From Immersiella caudata (lineage: Eukaryota; Ascomycota; Sordariomycetes; Sordariales; Lasiosphaeriaceae), in NCBI GenBank assembly GCA_030512335.1, contig JAULSU010000004.1, forward strand, positions 5,456,001 to 5,520,000: DNA of 64,000 nt, given 5' to 3'. The notes under the pieces are model-generated. The model made no database searches. It saw only the letters and a list, made by a program, of their open reading frames with translations, and had not been told where the DNA came from. Below, piece after piece: positions 20,757 to 33,132 of this stretch. Within the stretch, counting starts at the first letter, position 1; the number at the start of each line of letters is the position of its first letter. The position numbers and the translations under genes are program-made.

Positions 20757-22678
20757 CGGAGCTTATGGTCTGATGTGAAGGGGTTTTTGCCGGTGTAGAT
20801 AGGTTTGAAGTAGCTAGTAATGTGATACCGTGATAAGCATGCTACTTTTCGAATTCTTCAGCATGATGTGTTTCGAAACGCAACACCCGTCCGGCGGTGG
20901 GCGCTGCGTTGACCTCGACCGTCCTCCTGCTCTGAGTTGCTTAGTTATCGTAGAACATCGCAGCGATACTAGCGCCAGAAGTAGAAATTGTGTGAGAGAC
21001 TGGTTCACCCCCTATCGAGATAGGAAACCAGGCAAGGGGGCAAATTCTTCATCGACAGTCAGCAAAGTTGTCCATGGGTGCCCGATATCGGATCACTTCC
21101 CCGAGACCGTCAATTGGTTGACTCTCCAACTGCTGATGTGCCGAAACAGCGTGCCGATACTGCCGTGCACCCCCACAGCTCCCCAATCATAACAGTCGCG
21201 CCGTGGCTCTTTTGAAGGCCAGAAATTGAAGCTATCGACCATCAATTGCGAAAACTGACGGTATCAGGGCTGCGAAGTTGCGAGCGAACGAGAGAGTGTG
21301 GGGGTCGTGCGAAAGCAGCGAAATTTTCAGTTCGTTCGACTGCGATGTCTTCGCTGAGTTTATGGTGATTCCCTTCCTTGATTTCATTGACATCATTGGC
21401 AATGACGTAGGGTGCGGATTAAAACTGCACAGGAGGAACATGTCAAAAAAAGTCTGTTTCATGGCTGGCGCCCCCCGTTTCGCCCCAACGGGCTCGCGTG
21501 CTATGAATAGGCACCTAAGGTACCTGGTAAGTACAGTACTTGTAGGTCCTGCGGGCAGTTATGCAGGGTCTCGCTGTTCGACCACACACGGGTCTTTGTT
21601 GCTGATGTGCTCCCGCCCTCGTGGTTAGGGTACCTGTAAGATTCCAACCGGCTGGTGGGCGTCCAATCGCAAAATCCTGGCGTGTGTGGTCGAAATGCCA
21701 GAACCACGACCAGCTAGCCATAAATCCAAAATCGAAAGCACATTTCAGCCACCTCAAGGGAATACATCAAGTGGCTCGCCGCGAACACGACGTGACTACA
21801 TCCCACACATGCATGCTGCAGGCCAAAACTTGGCACGGAACCAATCAGCCCAAGTTCGGAAGTATGGGCTGTTCTAGACCCTGAGAACCCGGAGTGGGGC
21901 TCTGGGATTGTGGCCCTCCAGCTTTCCACGGCCACGGCCTGGGAGGGGAAGATCACACGATGGCGCCCAGCCATTTCTGAAAGTGCAGCTGGGGCGAGGA
22001 CCGCCTTTGCCTCTGCAATCCCAATGATGGCCGGTCAAGTGCCTTATGGTTAGGGCCAGTACGGGTCTGCATCGTGTTCAGGGAATGGCTAGCCTGGGCT
22101 TGCAGAACATGAAAGGAATAGTGTCTCTGGGTGCGGATTGAAGGCACATAGTTGATCATCTTGACTTCCTCTTGCCATAAGAACTTAGTTGGGTTTATCG
22201 TCACCGCGATTTGCTTGCATTTTCTTGCTGGTAATGGACCTCCAGGTGTCCGGGTGGCGAAACCTCGGAGCTGGACGCGGCGATTCGGTTTTTACGCCCC
22301 GGCCCAGCGGGTAAGGTAAGTTCAACGGGGCAACTGCTTGTTAGGATTCGACCGAACCCAACTTTACTGTTTGGACACTGAATAAACATTGGGTCTTGGC
22401 TGTGTGCTCATTGAAGCCCAAATGCAGATGGACTCTCGGTCAACACGCACGCGTGCCGGGCGAGTTGTGGCATGGGAACTTGAACACGTCGACTCGGACA
22501 GCGAGAAATGTTCACTCATAAATCCCCCGAGGGCCGTCTAGCGTCTGTACCTGACTGCCTCTCCAACATCAATGCTTGCTCAAACATTCAACGACACCCC
22601 ATCTTCCACACCCTTCCCCGCTACCTCTACTCGTCCCCTGCAACTGACTCGTAGCAACTCAACTTTACGCTAAGCAGA
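20757..22678. other. Long intergenic stretch, no gene seen
   Basis: About 1.9 kb with only short ORFs on both strands. No introns, motifs or repeats worth naming were recognised. Confidence 0.45.
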
Positions 22679-23276
22679 ATGATCATGAAGGTTTCAGAGT
22701 ACGTCATTTTCTCCCGCTAGAATCCCGCTCTTCCCGTTCTTTCTCCCGCTCCCCTTCCTCTCCGTTCGCCTTCTTCCAGCCTCGACTTCTCACACCTACC
22801 CGGGTCTGGAAGAGACTCTGTCCCCTCTCATAAATTACGCCTTCGCACCACTACCCCTCCGTACGAGCAGCTCGGCTGTCGTAATACAAAAAGCTGGCCG
22901 TGTTTGAATGCGCCGCAGCCTCATCCTACCTCATCAGAAAGTGCTAACCGTTCTGAAAAGCAGATCAGACAATCCCAAGGCACCCGTCAGCGAGGTCTCT
23001 ACGACAAAAACACTACCGCGTGTTGAGAGCTCTGTCAGCCCTTCCGGCTGCTCAAAGAAGGGCCTCGGAAGTAAAAGCAAGAACGCTGCTAGGGACACAG
23101 GCAGTGACGTGCTTGGGACCGGCGCACAATTCAGCGACAGCCGGTATGTCGAAATTTGATCCTTCCTTGGGTGTCCCAAGTTCTTGTTGAATGGTTGCTG
23201 ACCTGGAGTTGTGACACTCCGTAGTTTCGTTACTCACCCCCCACAAGAGCTTCGTGAAGATGACCTCGGTGCCTGA
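22679..23276 (+). CDS. Small hypothetical protein, three exons
   Basis: The proposed model is exon 1 (22679..22698, MIMKVSE), an intron of 265 bp (gtacgt...aaagcag with GCTAACC branch), exon 2 (22964..23143), an 81-bp intron (gtatgt...ccgtag, TGCTGAC branch) and exon 3 (23225..23276). All junctions keep frame and give 83 aa: MIMKVSESDNPKAPVSEV, a Ser/Lys-rich middle (SKKGLGSKSKNAARDTGSD) and the ending FVTHPPQELREDDLGA. The gene is too short and fragmented to show as one ORF. Support comes from two strong splice-site sets; the family is not recognised. The long first intron is unusual and lowers confidence. Confidence 0.42.
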
Positions 23277-23549
23277 CCGAGGCTCATGAAGATGAGGTTG
23301 TCTTGGGTTCATCCAGACTTGGATATGGCTCGGGATGCAGTGTACCGTTGTTGGAGAAAGAGGGGGACAAAGCTCACGTGTCAGCTCAGGGACAGATAAA
23401 GGCTGAAAGATGCATTTTTACCTGCGCAAATCAATGGGTTCAGTATCGAGACCTCTATATCAACCCTCAGTCCCAAAAATGCGTTTCCTCCCCTAGATCT
23501 ACTAACCCCGTGGAACAATCACCGTCCACCCAGGATGCGCCGAGATGCC

Positions 23550-25752
23550 TCAACCCACAACAAAAATCTGGAATTCCGGCTTCGCTATAGCGCAGCCACC
23601 ACAATGGAGATCCTTCAGCGTATATGCAGCCTGTTGGACGGCGCTCTGGGCACACAAGTTGTTTGGCTCTCCGCCCGTCATGTTGAACCCCATCGTCCAC
23701 TCTTCACCGTTAGGGCCACGCCAATGCTTGAAATCCCAGGTAGACAGCACAAACCCAAGGCAGCTTCCCCCGAGACGAGAGAGCACTCTTTGGCCAAAGT
23801 CGTCGCTCCCCAAAACATAACCCCAAACATCAAAACGGGTTGACGATGTGGCCGCATCGTCCTTGCAGTTACATCGACCATAGACATCATCCTGCTTTCC
23901 GGGAACTTCAACTGCACTCGGGGGGTTGTGACGCCGATCCAGAGCATCCGAATGCCGGGCGTGCGCTCCTAGCTGGCGGCGCCACTCCTCAGGTAGTTGC
24001 GCAGATTCGTGACCAAGTTCCCGTCACTGGTGTCGAGGGGAACCGTGTCGTAGGACAGCAGGTTTGCCACCTCGCCCGCGACCATGGCCGACGAGATTGA
24101 TGTGCCGCTCCATTTGCCAGCCGGAGGAGGCGGCGGAGCGCAGGTGACGTCCTCCCCGATAGCATGCCACATTACTTGCGGACCGGTTTGGGAACTCGAC
24201 CGTAGAGTACCGTCATTGTTGGTCGCACTCTCCACAATTAGGGGGAAGGTATCGCCAGCATACGCAGCAGGCACCGTATCCAATTGACTTCTTCCGGGCT
24301 CATTAGCGTGGTTCCCAGCACTCAGAACGACCGGAACGTCGAGGCGCTTAATGCTGTCAACGACTGCCGCCAGCACTTCATTCCAGGAGTCGTTGGGGGT
24401 TGAAACGTGGTCCAGCGAGAGAAATCGTTGCTACTGATCGCTTGCGGCGCTCTGGATGAGCCACCAGATCTCTGACGATCTCTGAGAGGCCAGAACAAAC
24501 TCCGGCATCGTGTCGTCAGCCAGCTTGACGACGACAAGAGTCGATCACTTGGAGACGCCGAATTCCGCGCCGAGCACTTTGCTGGCGCTGCAGGGGGCGT
24601 GATAAGCTGGAATCGATCGGTCGACCCCTGCTGAATCGCTCTCCATCCTTGCCAAGTCAGTCAGGATATGCTCTGAGGCGACGTGGCGGAACTCCTGTTC
24701 AAGTTAACAGCCGTCCTGTATTGGTCAACACGGAAGGCCTACATTGGGATACTCGTCGAACGCAACACCAAGTTCGACATGATAGATGAAGCTTCTGCCT
24801 CCGTTGCCGGTCTCAAAGACGTAGTTGTTGAGCTTGCTCAAATCTGTAACCGTGCTTGGCGGGAAGTCTTGTCAGCAAGGCAACACCCATCAGGGGCTTC
24901 GACACACACCTCGGCTGGCTGATGGACACCAAATCTCGCGCAGCTGCCGCTTGAGTGGTGTAACTTAGATCTCGCTTTGACTTGGGTGCCGTTCTGGAGA
25001 CGCGAAGGGGTATGGTCGAGGCTGGCTCCATGATTCCGTTCACAGTTACCCAAGCGACATCATCGAGCCTCGATACTGCATCTCTGTACTGAGGGAGAGA
25101 CCAAGCTGTCCAGAGCTACAACTTAGTGCTCCCGCTGTTCTCGTGGTATCTCATGGGCCAGTTACCAGTAGTTGTGAAGATCAAACCCTCAGTCCCATAT
25201 ATCTTTGCGTCGTCGATCCCTTCTATCGGTGCCACGATCCAGTCCCCTAGACTGTCATCGTTTTCCCCGGACGCGGGAAGTGCAGCGGAAGCCGACGTAA
25301 GAACGTCAGGCATATTGATCAAAGTGACCCTGTCGACACTGGCGTGGCCTCTCAGCCGGGAAACTTGGTCATTGTCGGCCTTCCTGCAGATTCTGACAGC
25401 GGAGGTCCCAGCGCAGCTTGCCAAGCACTGACACAACCCACGATGCAGTGCCGAGAACGTTGATGAATCCAGGCTTGTGCTCTTCCGGGGTGAATGTAGC
25501 GCGAACAAAGGCGCCGTGATCCCTCAGCGCTTCATTGTCGAGGCCTTCTACAGCGTAGGGCTGGTAGTAGGGCTTGCTCGATGACGCCTCGCTTCGAGAT
25601 GCGTGGTCCGGGTCAGCAACTGCGCCATAGCTACCGAGAAGGAGAAAGAAATAGAGAAGAAGTGTGAAGGAATGTATTGTTGCTTGGTGAAATCCCGTTC
25701 GGTGAGGATCAATTGTCGGCTGGCAGATGAAGGTAAGGTGTCGTGGGTGCAA
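23550..25752 (-). pseudogene. Subtilase-like (S8) secreted protein, decayed
   Basis: The N-terminal piece (25752..25369) has a hydrophobic leader (TIHSFTLLLYFFLLLGS) and a mature region RDHGAFVRATFTPEEHKPGF. In later frames DLSKLNNYVFETGNGGRSF is followed by IYHVELGVAFDEYPN (about 24740-24850), the block that carries the catalytic Asp in S8 enzymes but has Glu here. Further on come VPVVLSAGNHANEP and a serine block GKWSGTSISSAMVAGEVANL (about 24060-24350). The C-terminal region (to TGA at 23550) reads VWGYVLGSDDFGQRV and FKHWRGPNGEEWTMGFNMT. In-frame stops (after GVSK, after SAASDQ, after LRSGAAS) and several frame changes break it. It could have been a non-catalytic homologue even before decay. 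Confidence 0.65.
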
Positions 25753-25996
25753 GTCGGGTGTCTGAAAGAAATGGGGGACAGGTTTGGTGGGTTGGGAGGA
25801 ATTCTCACGCTAGCTCGCACCCCTCATGTTGCGTCGAAGACCGTTTGGCTGCGAAAGCACCAAGGCTGACCGGACTGAGTTGTAAAGTTATTATTAGGAT
25901 TACCTCTTCCATTCCCTTGGTCGCTCTGAGCCGTAGCCCCTTGCTACCGTCTGGTCCTTTCCAGCATCATTTCCATAATGACTCCCACACCAACCC

Positions 25997-26841
25997 CTAC
26001 TTATCCAACCCCATCAGCCTCCTAACCGCCAAACTCTCCACCACCGGCATCCCACTATCCAAAACGTCCACATCCTTCCCCTCCAACCTCCCCTCAAACT
26101 CCCCCCTCACCACCCCCGTCAAAAACCTACCCAACGGCTCCGTCGGACTCCAAACACTACTCCATCCCGCCCTCACCAGCCCCCCAAATGCCACCCCCAT
26201 CGTCGTCTTGAACAACCCCTGTGCCGGCATGTAATTCTTGATACTCTCATGTCCGAACCAGTCGATGAATCCCGCGCGGACGCTGACTGCCTGGAAGAGA
26301 GGGTTTTCCTTGCGGATTTGAGAGAGCGCGAGTTCGGTTTCGCCCTTGACGCGGCCGAAGATGGGGGTGAAGCGTCCGGGTTGGAAGGTCGCGCCGAGTC
26401 CGGAGACGTAGAGGAAGGTGAAGGGGGTTGGAGGGCGCGAGGGGAGGGAGGCGAATGCGTTGGCGAAGGAGAGGGTGTAGGATTTTGTTATTTTGATGTA
26501 GTCTCTGTGTGTTGTTAGTGTCTTATCGTGGAAGGGAAGGATGAAGGGGAAAAAAAATAAGGGGGGGGGGGGTTAACGTACTCCTTGGAGACTTCATTTT
26601 GGCTGATGCCCAACGCCCAGACGCACCCGTTGGCATCTTTGATCTGCTCGAGGAGCTCTGGCGGGTAGGAGTCAAAGTCCTTGTGGATGATGACGTTGAT
26701 ACGGGGGTCTTTGGCGTCGGTGGCCATTTGCACGGGACGTCGGCTGAGGATGGAGATCTTGCTGATGGATTGGGTTTTGATCATGGAGTCCAGGACAGCG
26801 GTGCCGACGAGGCCGGTTGCGCCGGTTAGGATGAGATGCAT
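25997..26841 (-). CDS. NAD(P)-binding atypical short-chain dehydrogenase / epimerase-like protein
   Basis: Two exons (26841..26582 and 26504..25997) with a 77-bp intron (gtacgt...cacag) encode 255 aa. The N-terminus MHLILTGATGLVGTAVLDSM has the TGATGLVG Rossmann dinucleotide-binding motif directly at the start, as in atypical/extended SDRs of the HTATIP2/FMP52-like NAD(P)-binding group. The splice restores VSKEDYIKITKSYTLSFANAF. No classical Tyr-x3-Lys pair is evident, so activity is uncertain. The substrate is unknown and location is probably cytosolic or organelle-peripheral. The intron contains a polypyrimidine/C-rich run. The reading frame is intact. Confidence 0.85.
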
Positions 26842-27912
26842 TTTAAGTCCCCTTAATTAATGACTTTGGTGCCCGGAATGTTGGTGATGATGGACTCGTT
26901 GTGAGATTGCGTGGGATTGATGGAATGAGCGAGGACACGGTGGTGATCTTATACCGGACTCGGTGTCGGATTGATGAGTGAACGAGTGTAACGAGCTTAA
27001 TCAATGGACGGGATTTGGATTGGCCGGAATTTGTGGTCGGGTTTAACGGCGTTTACGGCGGCAGCCCCCCTGAGCCAACGCCGCGTATGCGGCGGCCTGT
27101 GCGACGATCGGGGCAACTGCGGGCCGGCCGAACCCCGTGGCCGGCGTCGCCGATCCCAAGTCCGAGTCAGAGAATTTTATGGCCGCAGTCTAGCGGCGCG
27201 CGGCGAAACGGCGGAGACGCCCTTTCCTGTGCACTGACGGCGGGGATTGAACAAGATCCCCTTAAAAAATGGTTTGTTCTTTTTTTCTGGATCGTGAGAA
27301 CCTTCTCCTCAAGGGTCCGAGTTCCAAGTCTTGCCGACCCCGAGTCCAACGAATCACCCCGTGACCCTTTCCCGAACCACTGAAAATTCCTCGACGGACC
27401 CTAATTCTGCTCTGCCGGCAAATAATTCACCACCAAAGAATACACGTGGACGCTGAACCCACGGGTGCCGAATTGAGGGGTGTGCTGGGTAATACTAAAT
27501 GCCCCCCTGGGCAAAAGACTCGCCCAACTCAGGCGAGAGCGCAGCCGGCAGGAAGATACTACATTTTGAAGAAGAGAGCGTGTAGGATGGCCATTTCGGG
27601 TATGGCCATTTCCGCATGCTGAGGTTTGTTGCGATTGGCGGGAGGGAGTCTGGATCCAGTGTGCTTTCTGTTTCTTTCGCTAGGGGTTTTTTTTTTTAAA
27701 AAAAAAAAGTGGAGGAGGCGGAGCATTGATGAAGATTCACCGTTTCCCCGGTAAGAATAATGGGTCTCGATGTTTTAGAAAGATTAAATAAAATTCGTGA
27801 TCAAGTTTGACCTAGGTTCTTGAAAACTCAATGTCGGCGCAGTGAATGATCCCGCTTCATGGGCCTCAACAAGCCGGCCCGAGCCGTCAGTCGGCAAACT
27901 TACTTGTCAAGG
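26842..27912. other. Intergenic, with a T11/A11 palindrome
   Basis: No gene seen. A run of 11 T followed by 11 A at 27687..27708 forms a perfect AT palindrome. The rest holds the SDR promoter and unremarkable sequence. Confidence 0.45.
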
Positions 27913-28891
27913 TTACTCCAGACCTGGAGCCCGCCTCACCATCCCCTGCATGCTCTCAAGCGACAGATCCTGGAGCTCCAACTCCTCCCCAGCCCTCTTC
28001 ACAACAAAAAGCGGCTTGGTCATAGACGGAGTCGTGAACGGAAAAGCAACCATCCCCTCACCCGACTCCGCCGCACAGCAAGATCTCACGTTGCGACGCT
28101 CCCATCCAATCCAGTCGTCCATCGGTGCCGTGAACTCTTCCAAGCACCTGAGAACCTCCGAAATAACCTCTGCACCGGGTGGGAATGCGCTCCTGACTGC
28201 AGGGTCGCGCTGAGCAATCGCCTGTAAGGTGCGATGCTTCAGGGTCCTTGCAAGCTAGACAGAGTTTGAAGCTATGCTCGAGGGAGAACCTAGTGCAAGA
28301 ATGAGTTATCGGCAACGAGCGGATCGCTGCGTCTATAAATGCTTTGGAAGGTCGCTGAGGGCCGTACCTGCAAGAGGGAATCGTTTGAGTACGGATAACA
28401 CAAGTGCAGTCCTCGTACTTGAGAAGGAATTTTCAGATGGGGCAGCCCTTTGAGGTATCCCCGTTGGTAATCGCGTTGGTAATCTTGTGGTGGCAGGAAT
28501 CGCAGAGCATGTGCCCGCAGGGACGAAGTCTACCTGGGGAACTGGTAGACACGAGATTAGTGTGTGGCTTGGGGCCAGGCTTGGGAGCCGACTCGGGGAT
28601 TTCGAGGACGTCGATTTGTGTGGTCTTGCAGCCAGGGCAGGTCACCTGGGCTGTGGTGGTCGTGGATTCAGGGGTTGGATTGAGGATGCGGTCCTTCACC
28701 CCCTGCCACCTCGTGTATTCCTCAACTGACTTCATATTAGTGATGTCTTTGGTGTTTGTTGAAGAATGTACTGTGCAAGAGATGTTTTGTTCTATGAGGC
28801 GCGGATGGGGGATACGTCCGTCTTGCAAACTGTTGTGGGCTCCATGCCCCTTTTTAACCATTGTGACAATGCGATAGACGGTTGTACCCAA
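27913..28891 (-). pseudogene. RING-like family member A, broken
   Basis: The likely start is MKSVEEYTRWQGVKDRI (about 28734), with an upstream in-frame ATG at 28891. The zinc module reads VTCPGCKTTQIDVLEIPE, then LRPCGHMLCDSCHHKITN, then KGCPI and TGA at 28435..28433, then KFLLKYEDCTCVIRTQ in the same frame. Paralogues have Cys at the TGA (CEVCKFILRFTECDCV at 37 kb), so a TGC-to-TGA change removed the last zinc ligand. Downstream coding pieces RFSLEHSFKLCLACKD and, one frame over, LEEFTAPMDDWIGWERRN and FTTPSMTKPLFVVKR end at 27913. They correspond to QDWVGWNCDFC and AWPLVVSTHVGG in member E. RING modules usually act in E3 ubiquitin ligases, but no function is known for this family. Confidence 0.65.
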
Positions 28892-29272
28892 AACCTATTG
28901 TTCATTGTCGAGTCCCCCCTACGTGCAAATGGCAAGGCACTTGTTCTCCAACAACAACCACCCACTAAAAGAAAATATCTCTCTTCGTTCTTGAAAAAAA
29001 TCCTCCACGTGCCCCTGAGTTCCAAAAAAATCATATGGAATCGGGTTCGTATCTAATACAGCCTGGTCGTCTACAACGATCCCGGCTTCCAGGTTCTCTT
29101 TCTTGTTCGTGGCGAGCCTGGGCTGGATGAGCTACGGTTGATCTGCCCTTTCTTCCTATGATTCGCCGTTGAACTACGGCGACACTCAACGATACCACCA
29201 CGGATTCAACCTGAAACTCCAGCGGGTCAAAGAATTCATCCCCGATTCATTGCTCTCACTTCTTCAATGGGT
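28892..29272. other. Intergenic between RING-like members A and B
   Basis: No coding signal recognised. Confidence 0.35.
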
Positions 29273-30341
29273 TCAACTCGGAATCGGGACACTGTCGCCA
29301 TTCAACGCCGAATCCAGGAACAAAGGCACGAACATGAAGTATCTGACACTTCTGCGCAGCCTTTTGGTTTCGACCTCGAGGCCATCAGACTCGCTCATGG
29401 AAAGCGCGAAGCAAAGGTCAAAGTCCGCAAGCTGAGCACCAAGGTTCTTGGACTCATCAGCCTCAGGAACCTTGGGCTCAACCGTGCAGCAAATCCTGGG
29501 ATCGCAACGCCAGCCTCGACAGCCAGCCCTCTGAGCTGCGATGTGCTTAAAAATTCGTCTCAGATGGTCTTGCAAGACGGCGGGATTTCAGAGGAGCAGT
29601 GAAGGCGTCTCGAATATCGGGGGAAGTCGAATTGACGAGTTCCGAGACGACGGTATCCAATACGTCCGGCTCATTGATGTAACTGATGGCGGAAGGGCAG
29701 AACGCCAGGATATAAAACTGCCCTTCCTTCGTCAATAAACCAAAGGTTGGGACGTCCAGATTCCGGAGACCAAGGTTTCCCTTCGGGCTTGTGTGTGCTT
29801 GGCAGGTCCTCGATTTCCGAGTTCAGGATGGTTTCAAGCTCAGCGGGGTTGTGTCCAGCCGCAGTGAAATCCCGGTAAGACGGGATGCTCACCGGTTAGA
29901 TGATGCAAGAGCAGTTCCAAAACTTGAGCTGGAAATGGCAGACGGGACACTGCTGGTGGTCCTTGTCCGTCTTGAGACCCTTCTAAAGTGTGTCGCAGCA
30001 TGGAGTGCAGAACATGTGTCCACATGGAAGAAGCTTCCGGGGCACATCCGCACACGGAAAAGAACATGCGGTTCGTGTTTCCAGCACACAGAGGGCATCG
30101 GTAGTGGTTGTTGAGATGCTCCTCGGTGGTATAGCAGTGGATCGTCTGTCAGCAGTCCTCGCAGATCATGTGTCCACAGGCCAGGACAAAGCCTTTGCTT
30201 CTCTTCGGCCATTTCGGGGTCTAGAGGGGTGGAGCACCCGACTATGCGAAGTTGTCTGACCTGGCAAATGCAGCAGACTACCCTCAAATTGTTGTTGGCT
30301 ATGAAGTTGTCCAAGATATGGGCCTTCAATTTCCTATGCAC
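29273..30341 (-). pseudogene. RING-like family member B, broken, with two partial RING modules
   Basis: It starts MHRKLKAHILDNFIANNN and then VVCCICQVRQLRIVG. After a frame change it reads VLACGHMICEDC, TGA, QTIHCYTTEEHLNNHYRCPLC, a first RING-like module with a nonsense codon in the middle. A second half-module follows at once: KLLPCGHMFCTPCCDTL, TAG, KGLKTDKDHQQCPVC, FQLKFWNCSCII, TAA. Further pieces PSYRDFTAAGHNPAELETIL, INEPDVLDTVVSELVN and CRGWRCDPRICCTVEPK continue to 29273 and parallel the C-terminal 'GWNCDFC' block of member E. At least three stops and several frame changes are present. A separate upstream piece (MHAEFRLPNLEDTPNF, about 30694-30580) ending in a GTAAGT could be a lost first exon. 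Confidence 0.6.
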
Positions 30342-31960
30342 AAATGGGGTTGTGGATTCGCTTACAAGTTTGGTAGATGGGCTATGCGATGCAAGTGACG
30401 AAGTGAGAGTTTGCTATGGCCAGTGTACCTCAGTCTTCGGATGAAGATAGTAGTTTCAACTCTCTACCAAGGCTTAATAAGAAGCCTTTTTTTTTAAATA
30501 AAAAAAAACAAAAAAAAAAACAAAAAAAAAACAAATCCAGGAAAGCTGGTGTTGGTGGCAACATTTCCGGGCAACTGACTTACACGAGGGTTGGAGAGCT
30601 TGAGCTTGATCGATGAGCCGTGGTAGGGGACAATTTCACTCTTGTAAAAGTTGGGAGTATCTTCCAAGTTCGGCAGCCTGAATTCTGCATGCATTGTTCT
30701 TGATCAAAATACAATGTCTTTGTTGAACATGATGACAATTTACATCTACCGAACAGTTCAAGAATTGGTACTCGGCTCGGGGGCCATTGTCCCGAAGGTC
30801 TGCATAGGTGCCAAGACCTGCCCCTATCTCTCCCGACCAGTCGGTTGGGCTGCCCGCCGCACTGGCCCTCCATCCCCAAAGCCGCAAACTCAGCTCTTCC
30901 CTCGTGATGTGGACAGCCCACGCATCATGACTCGTGCGACAAAGAAGTCCTCCAGAGTGGACTAAGGGCCCCAATGCGAGGGGCAGGTGCGCTGATTTAA
31001 GAGTGCTGGGTGGACACCGATCCACAAGACAATGAATCCACATTCTTGATGTTTGCGCACAGGTAGCCCCCTCGGTCTCGGTGGAGTGGAAGTCTGGAAA
31101 TAGGTTGCCTTACTAAATCGGTTCTATTGGCCCGTTGACACACAGGAATTGGATCAGGCATTGGCACCTTCAGCCGCCGATGATCCAAGCGCGCTCTTCT
31201 TACCAGGTAAAAGATCATTCGGATTTTTTTCTTCGACCAGCCACATCTCCGTCTAAGCGAACCTAGCGCTCATCGTTACCACCGGGAGCAGCTTCTAGTT
31301 CGCTGACAATGGCCGAGGCACAGACCGCCTCCACATCAAAAAGTGGTGGAGAAAATTCTGCTCGGTTCCTATTTCCTGCTGAAGTGGATCACACATGGCC
31401 CTTCCACAGGGCGTCGTGGCTTGGCGCGTCCGATCCCCAAGCGATGTCGAGGACCATCCCTGCCTTGGCTTCTCGCATCAGCGGATAGACGTCAGCTCAT
31501 CTCTGCCACTGGTGGATTTTAGCGATTTTAGCGATTTTCGTCGCTGACGTCGCGGACGCTCAGGCACGCCAAGCAGGTCCGCCGCCAGATAACCGAGCGC
31601 ATCTTGCCACCTCCTGAGACGGCTAGCGGCAGTTGTGGATGTCGTTTCTTTCTCTCGGTGTGCATTCAATCACCGTGTTCTAGCCCGCAGACCGGTGTAG
31701 AGCCGTAAGCGATGAAGAAGCCCCCCCCCCCCCCCCCGCCCCCCTGGGACTTGTGGAGAGTCTGCCGTGTCACGATGCATCGCGTACCTACCATGGCACT
31801 ACATCGCGCTACTTGCGCATCACTCCAGTCCGAGCGGCGAAGACAAGAGGCCTAAAAGCAGGCCAAATCCCGCCGCTGCGGTTGAGGTGACGAGTCAACT
31901 CCCAGCACCTGCCCTTGGGTGCGGACTTCAGACGCCAAAACTAGTGGACCCAGAACAGCG
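30342..31960. other. Long intergenic region with homopolymer runs
   Basis: Contains an A-rich run broken by single C residues (about 30488-30532) and a C run of 17 at 31721..31737 followed by more C. The minus-strand ORF 30636..31043 is not supported. This includes the promoter of the rhodopsin-like gene. Confidence 0.4.
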
Positions 31961-33132
31961 ATGGACGAGAGCGAGATCTACGCCATCGACCAGCGGCGGC
32001 AGGACGAACTGGTCAACACGACGATCATCTTCACCACCCTCTCCGTCCTCATCGTCCTGGTCCGCACCTACCTGCGTGCCGTGGTCATCCGCAAGTTCGG
32101 CTACGATGATGCCACCATCTTGGTCGCCCTGTTTTTCTGCGTCGCCTATCTGGTCGAGATTCTCCTCACCAAGAACAATGGCATCGGCCACGCCATCACC
32201 ACCCTCAGCCTGGACAACATGCTAAACTTGATCAAGGTGCGTCTGAACCCCTAGATAATTTCTTCAAGTTGAGCGGCTACTTACTCTGCTTGGTCCAGAT
32301 CACGCTGGCCATCCAATGCACATACTACGGCGCCGTCAACTTCATCAAGTTCTCGATCCTATGCATGTATCTTCGCTTTGCCGTCACCACCACCCTCCGC
32401 AAAGCGTGCTACGGCATGATCGGCTTCCATGTCCTCTTTTTAATCGTCTGCCTTGCCGTGACTCTAGCGCAGTGCCAGCCATTGCACAGAATGTGGGATC
32501 TGACGGGCACTGTGGCTGGCTCATGCATCAACACCACGGCCTTCTTCTACTGTAGGCTGACACTTCTCCCCCTTTTTACCATCAATTGACACTGACCCGT
32601 TCCCGCTGCAGTCACATCGGGTACCAACATCATCACCGACATCATCATCTTTGCCCTGCCCATCAAGACCCTGCTTGGCATCCAAAGACCGCGCAAGGAG
32701 AAGATCGCCCTGGTGGGCATCTTCGGCATCGGCACCTTCGCAACCATCGTCGCTATCGTCCGCCTGCACACAATCTACACATACACGCTGGCAGTAGATC
32801 CCTTCCAGCAGAGCATCCTCGTGAATCTCTGGTCCGTCATCGAGATCAACGTCGCCGTCATCTGCGCCAGCGCGCCCGCCCTCAAGCCGCTGTTCTCGCC
32901 AAAGGCCCTCTCCGACGCCCGTCATGGGAGCGCATCCGCGAAGCACTCTGGGTACGAGTACCACAGCAAGGGGCGCACGGGTGCTTCGAACAAGATATCA
33001 GTGGGTCGGTCGTTTGCGGCAAGGGAGGACATCCACCTGGGATCCGTGCCTGCGTCGAGCCATACCAAGATCACAGCGGGGAAACTAGACTCGGAATCGG
33101 GGAGTACGGATCAAATCCTTGATCCTCGGTGA
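31961..33132 (+). CDS. Fungal-rhodopsin-domain integral membrane protein
   Basis: Three exons (31961..32236, 32299..32551, 32612..33132) with GT-AG introns of 62 and 60 bp encode 349 aa, starting MDESEIYAIDQRRQDELVN. About seven hydrophobic helices occupy residues 18-290, for example TTIIFTTLSVLIVLVRTYLR, ATILVALFFCVAYLVEILL and ITDIIIFALPIKTLLGIQ. Family landmarks include KFGYDDATIL after TM1, FSILCMYLRF, and the DIIIFALPI...RRK-type loop (QRPRKEKIALVGIFGIGTFA). The tail is hydrophilic. This is the large 'fungal rhodopsin / SAT4' family, generally plasma-membrane proteins, some of them PTH11-like receptors. No retinal-binding Lys is claimed. The gene is intact and interrupts the RING-like cluster. 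Confidence 0.9.
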
